From NCBI GenBank assembly GCA_000496215.1, contig KI543219.1, positions 234,013 through 244,166 on the forward strand: a stretch of DNA of 10,154 nt, read 5' to 3'. The position numbers and the translations under genes were made by a program. This document shows, piece after piece, positions 7,308-10,154 of the stretch. The stretch comes from an uncultured archaeon A07HN63 (lineage in GTDB: Archaea; Halobacteriota; Halobacteria; Halobacteriales; Haloferacaceae). The notes beneath the pieces are model-generated. The model did not search any database. It worked only from the letters and a program-made list of their open reading frames with translations, and was not told the DNA's origin. Positions within the stretch are counted from its first letter, which is position 1. The number at the start of each line of letters is the position of its first letter.

Positions 7308-7568
7308 CTACCCGTCCTCGTAATTTCGGTCACGGCGGGTTCGCAGTCGGGTCGCCAGCTCCGAGGCAATCTCGTCTCGGGTCTCCTGAGAGGTATCGTC
7401 AGGAACAAGCATGCCGCGGCCACTCCCCTGCGTGCGTTTTTTCACCACGATTCCGTCGTCAGTATCCACCCATACCACCTCGTCGCCGGGTTCAAGATCG
7501 TATTTCTCACGGAGGGCTTTCGGGATCGTCGCCTGACCCTTGTCCGTGACACGTGTTGACTTGCTCAT
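7308..7568 (-). CDS. AbrB/SpoVT/MazE-fold antitoxin (VapB-like)
   Basis: This is the DNA-binding antitoxin of the toxin gene immediately downstream. The 86-residue protein has an N-terminal swapped-hairpin AbrB-type domain (about residues 4-45): TRVTDKGQATIPKALREKY, then LEPGDEVVWV. The C-terminal part (about 46-86) is charged, with RTRRDRNYEDG at the end, and by analogy should wrap the toxin and cover its active site. The start is ATG 7568, 25 bases after the helicase stop on the same strand. Two GTAATAC repeats lie just upstream at 7574-7592 and are a likely autoregulatory site. Antitoxin-first order and the abutting TAG and ATG with the toxin are typical of type II systems. Fold and role are confident; the VapB label is by association with the PIN toxin. 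Confidence 0.9.
   Translation of the reverse strand: MSKSTRVTDKGQATIPKALREKYDLEPGDEVVWVDTDDGIVVKKRTQGSGRGMLVPDDTSQETRDEIASELATRLRTRRDRNYEDG
7316..7319 (-). promoter_or_regulatory. vapC: Shine-Dalgarno site for the PIN toxin gene
   Basis: GAGG on the minus strand lies eight bases before the toxin ATG, within the last codons of the antitoxin gene. With no spacing between the two genes, it would allow coupled reinitiation on the toxin. Confidence 0.5.
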
Positions 7569-7573
7569 GCGTA

Positions 7574-7592
7574 GTAATACTTCCTGTAATAC
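7574..7592 (-). promoter_or_regulatory. Direct repeat, candidate operator of the toxin-antitoxin pair
   Basis: Two perfect copies of GTAATAC (plus strand, 7574-7580 and 7586-7592) are separated by TTCCT, a 12-bp period. Each copy is itself nearly palindromic (GTA-A-TAC). They fill most of the 25-bp gap between the helicase stop and the antitoxin ATG. Type II antitoxins, including AbrB-fold ones, usually bind such repeats next to their own promoter and repress it. That this is the operator is inference from position and symmetry. Confidence 0.55.
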
Positions 7593-7593
7593 C

Positions 7594-10005
7594 TCAATCT
7601 TGCGGCGAAATGCTGTCAGACTGGTTCGCTGTCTCTCCTGTCGCGGTCAGTTCTTCCAGAAGCGTCACAGCCGGTGGTTTCGACAGTGGTTCGTTCCCGT
7701 TGCCGCACTGCGGCGACTGGACGCAGGCCGGACAGCCGTCGGCACAGTCACAGTCGTCGATCAGCCGTGCGGTTCGGGTCATCAACTCCTCAACGATATC
7801 GAAGCCGGCCTCGGTAAGCCCGACGCCGCCGGGGTAGCCGTCGTAAATGAAGACGGTGGCCCGCTCGGTATGCGGGTGATGGGGGATCGACAGCCCGCCG
7901 ATGTCGCCGCGATCACAGAGCAGCATGAACGGGAACAACGAGATCATCCCGTGTTCGGCTGCGTGGATACCACCGTTGAACTCCCAGTCGGAGTGCTCGG
8001 CGCGGAGGTCGCGTTCGACGGCTGGTGGGACGGTGAAGTAGAGCGCCTTCGTCCGGAGCGTGGTTTCGGGGAGATCGAGTGATTCCTCACCAATAACCTC
8101 GCCCGTGCGGCGATCCTTTCGCTGAAAACCGGTGATCTCCTCGGTGACGGTTACGTCCGCGAAGTGAACGGTCGCTGCTGCGTCGGTCTCTGTGGCTTCG
8201 TCGCCACCGTCATCGGGTCTATCGTACGGGAGTGATTTCGCGTCGATCTCGTCGTTGACGACGACCGATTTCTCCGAGAGCACCTGCGTGTAGTAGTCGG
8301 CCCACGAGGACTGGAGTTCGGCGACATCGCGGTCGAGATCGAGGTCGCTGACCTCGTAGGTCTGACCCTGCTGGTGGTAGATCGCGCCGCGGTGAGCGTC
8401 CCGAATGGCGTCATCGAAGCCAAGCGTAGCGATCACGTCGTTGCTGCGAGCGTCGAGAAGATCGATCTCGCGGTCGCCGATAGTTCGGAGGTTCATCGAG
8501 TGCTGTGGGCTGCCATCGCCGTCGTGGAGCCAGCGGATGCCGTCCTTCGTCTCGCGGCGATCCAGCCGTCCCTCGTCGACCAACTCGGTGACAACCTCTG
8601 GAAAATCGTCGCCGAAGTGGGCCTCGTCGTCGGTCGACAGCCAGTTTTCGGCCGCAGCGCAGGCAACGTGATCGGCCAGCAGCTCGCGGTTTTCGGGATC
8701 GACGATGGCCTGCTCCGGGTCGGCCTCGAAGAATTCGTCGGGGTGTTTCATCAGGTACTGGTCGAGTTGGTCCTCGCCGCCGACGAAAGTGACGAGCGCG
8801 GGATCAGTCCCGCGGCCAGCGCGCCCGGCCTGCTGTGAGGCCGACATTCGCGTGCCCGGATAGCCATCGAGGATGACGGCGTCGAGGCCGCCGATATCGA
8901 CACCGAGTTCGAGGGCGTTCGTACTCCAGATACCCCGGAGGTCGCCGGACTGGAGGTCGGCCTCGATCTCACGGCGGGTGTCGTGGGTGAGCGCGGCCTG
9001 ATAGGCCCGGATCTTGCCGGCGAGATCGCGCTGGCCGCGGTTGCGGAGTTCGTCGCTGCTCTCGGTGGCATACTGCTCGGCGGCCTGCCGGGCGCGGGTA
9101 AAGACGAGTGTCTGGAGGTCGCGGGTGACGAGATCGACGAACAGCGATTTCGACTCGGTGTGACTCGACCGCCGGCGACCCGAGCCGTGACCGCGCTGTG
9201 GATTCTCGTACTCGGGTGGATTCCACAGCAGCCAGTGGCGCGGCCCGCGCGCACTCGTGTCGTCGTCAACCAGTGCGAAGGAATCTTTTTCGCGGCCGGT
9301 GACGCGAGCGGCGTGTTCAACCGGGTTGCCGATTGTCGCCGAACAACAGACGAACTGCGGGTCGCTGTCGTACCGCTCACAGATTCGGTTCAGTCGCCGG
9401 AGGACGAGGGCGACCTGCGTGCCGAAAACGCCGCGGTAGCCGTGAATCTCGTCGATGACGACGGTTTCGAGCGAGGAGAAGAACCACTCCCACAGACGGT
9501 TGGCATAGGGCAGCAGCGCGAAATGTAGCATATCCGGGTTCGACAGCAGGATTGTCGGCCGGCGGTCTCGCACGTCGCGTTTCTCGCTATCGGAGAGGCG
9601 ACCGGTGTACTGGTTGACCGAGACGCGGCTGCCGAAGCCGAGGTCGTGCGCGAGACCGGAGAGCGTGTCATCCTGATCGGCAATCAGGGCGTTCTGTGGG
9701 CCGAGATAGAGGGTTCGGCCGCCGTGGTCCATCGCGCGCTCGAAAGCCGGCACGGTGTAGGCGAGACTCTTGCCGCTGGCGGTTTCGGTGGCGATGACGG
9801 CATTGTCGCCGTCACGGATCGCCTCGATAGCCTCGGCCTGATGGGCGTAGAGGTTGTCAATTCCGCGGTCGGCGAGCGCGGAGTCGAGACGGGATTCGAG
9901 GTCGATATCAGCAAAACTGGCCTCACGTTCGGAAAGAGTTCGATGGGCGACGATCTGGCCCTCGTAGTTCGGTCGGGAGCGCAGCCACTCAACGGTATCG
10001 TCCAC
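7594..10005 (-). CDS. MrfA-type DEAD/DEAH-box helicase with C-terminal DUF1998 cysteine cluster
   Basis: This is a superfamily 2 helicase of the YprA/MrfA-Hrq1 type. Bacillus MrfA is a 3'-5' DNA helicase in repair of mitomycin lesions; that role is only inferred here. The 803-residue protein starts at GTG 10005 (DDTVEWLRSRPNYEGQIVAH, as in haloarchaeal relatives). Motifs in order: Gln56 in LYAHQAEAI, Walker A TETASGKS (73-80), DEIH (185-188), SATIGNP (222-228), STNALELGVDIG (361-372) and QQAGRAGRG (391-399). The C-terminal domain holds a zinc-type cluster, CDCADGCPACVQSPQC (752-767; Cys752, 754, 758, 761, 767), after DGYPGGVGL. A basic, probably disordered insert, HGSGRRRSSHTESK, lies at about 273-286. 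It follows the lpdA tail after 37 bp and precedes the antitoxin by 25 bp, all on one strand. No ribosome binding site is seen. The frame is intact and about 50 residues longer than MrfA. Confidence 0.95.
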   Translation of the reverse strand: MDDTVEWLRSRPNYEGQIVAHRTLSEREASFADIDLESRLDSALADRGIDNLYAHQAEAIEAIRDGDNAVIATETASGKSLAYTVPAFERAMDHGGRTLYLGPQNALIADQDDTLSGLAHDLGFGSRVSVNQYTGRLSDSEKRDVRDRRPTILLSNPDMLHFALLPYANRLWEWFFSSLETVVIDEIHGYRGVFGTQVALVLRRLNRICERYDSDPQFVCCSATIGNPVEHAARVTGREKDSFALVDDDTSARGPRHWLLWNPPEYENPQRGHGSGRRRSSHTESKSLFVDLVTRDLQTLVFTRARQAAEQYATESSDELRNRGQRDLAGKIRAYQAALTHDTRREIEADLQSGDLRGIWSTNALELGVDIGGLDAVILDGYPGTRMSASQQAGRAGRGTDPALVTFVGGEDQLDQYLMKHPDEFFEADPEQAIVDPENRELLADHVACAAAENWLSTDDEAHFGDDFPEVVTELVDEGRLDRRETKDGIRWLHDGDGSPQHSMNLRTIGDREIDLLDARSNDVIATLGFDDAIRDAHRGAIYHQQGQTYEVSDLDLDRDVAELQSSWADYYTQVLSEKSVVVNDEIDAKSLPYDRPDDGGDEATETDAAATVHFADVTVTEEITGFQRKDRRTGEVIGEESLDLPETTLRTKALYFTVPPAVERDLRAEHSDWEFNGGIHAAEHGMISLFPFMLLCDRGDIGGLSIPHHPHTERATVFIYDGYPGGVGLTEAGFDIVEELMTRTARLIDDCDCADGCPACVQSPQCGNGNEPLSKPPAVTLLEELTATGETANQSDSISPQD

Positions 10006-10042
10006 ACATCTTTTCGCGGTCAGCGTGCCTAACGGTTGTGGT

Positions 10043-10154
10043 TCAATAGACGTGAATCGCTTTGCCTGTGCGGCTTCGCCGCCTCAACGAGTGTTTCCGG
10101 AATGTCGGATGGGCGTGCATGGTGGTTGCGATATCGTCCAGTGAGGCGTCCATT
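10043..10154 (-). pseudogene. lpdA: Dihydrolipoamide dehydrogenase, C-terminal end (partial, three frameshifts)
   Basis: LpdA is the FAD-containing E3 subunit of 2-oxoacid dehydrogenase complexes and the glycine cleavage system; it reoxidises lipoyl groups with NAD. Only the last residues lie in the window. The edge reads MDASLDDIATTMHAHPT, the conserved stretch around the catalytic His-Glu pair (HPT-x-SE). From there one base is missing at each of about 10099-10100, 10076-10077 and 10064-10065. Restoring them gives HPTF-x-ETLVEAAEAAQ-x-KAIHVY and then TGA at 10043-10045, a normal LpdA C-terminus. As written, the frame closes wrongly, runs into the gap and gives nonsense after HPTF. Three deletions in about 40 bp of an important metabolic gene point to poor sequence quality at this edge more than to decay. 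Identity rests on about 35 residues but matches well. Confidence 0.8.

Noticed and set aside
1..10154. CRISPR arrays, tRNA or rRNA genes, insertion sequences, prophage or defence island
   Set aside because: No regularly spaced repeats, cloverleaf-like or rRNA-like segments, transposase motifs or terminal inverted repeats were seen. The gene content is core chromosomal apart from the toxin-antitoxin pair.

Overview
The window comes from a haloarchaeon (class Halobacteria). The evidence is the high G+C content with strong GC3 bias, the strongly acidic Asp/Glu-rich proteins, the mostly leaderless starts, and protein families typical of or restricted to halophilic archaea: a Bax1/DUF790 nuclease, a PAC2 protein, a halophile-type GrpE-DnaK pair and a DUF7122-like partner of an NSUN methyltransferase. 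The genus cannot be fixed from the sequence alone.

Layout, left to right. (1) 7-1580, plus strand: Bax1-type nuclease, the partner of the XPB helicase, broken by a one-base deletion. (2) 1584-2185 and 2182-3089, minus strand: a translationally coupled pair. The upstream gene is an NSUN/NOP2-family RNA m5C methyltransferase and the downstream gene a separate RsmF-like RNA-binding domain protein; each carries one missing base. (3) 3198-3935, plus strand: PAC2-family protein interrupted by one TAG codon. (4) 3977-4732 and 4918-6837, plus strand: intact grpE and dnaK, separated by an AT-rich 185-bp promoter region. (5) 6900-7568, minus strand: intact type II toxin-antitoxin pair (AbrB-fold antitoxin, PIN toxin) with a direct-repeat operator candidate. 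(6) 7594-10005, minus strand: intact MrfA-type DEAD/DEAH helicase with a C-terminal cysteine cluster. (7) 10043-10154, minus strand: the last residues of dihydrolipoamide dehydrogenase, with three missing bases within about 40 bp.

The themes are protein quality control (GrpE-DnaK, perhaps PAC2), DNA repair (Bax1 and the MrfA-like helicase, which bracket the window), RNA modification (the NSUN pair) and a small toxin-antitoxin module. All genes look like core or common haloarchaeal genes. I see no phage, transposon, CRISPR array or RNA gene.

The striking feature is damage. Five recognisable genes carry six single-base deletions and one nonsense codon, confined to the left 3.9 kb and the right-most 0.1 kb, while the 6 kb between is clean. 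Restoring one base per lesion gives uninterrupted, family-typical proteins. Sequence or assembly error towards contig ends is the simplest explanation; genuine pseudogenes cannot be excluded.
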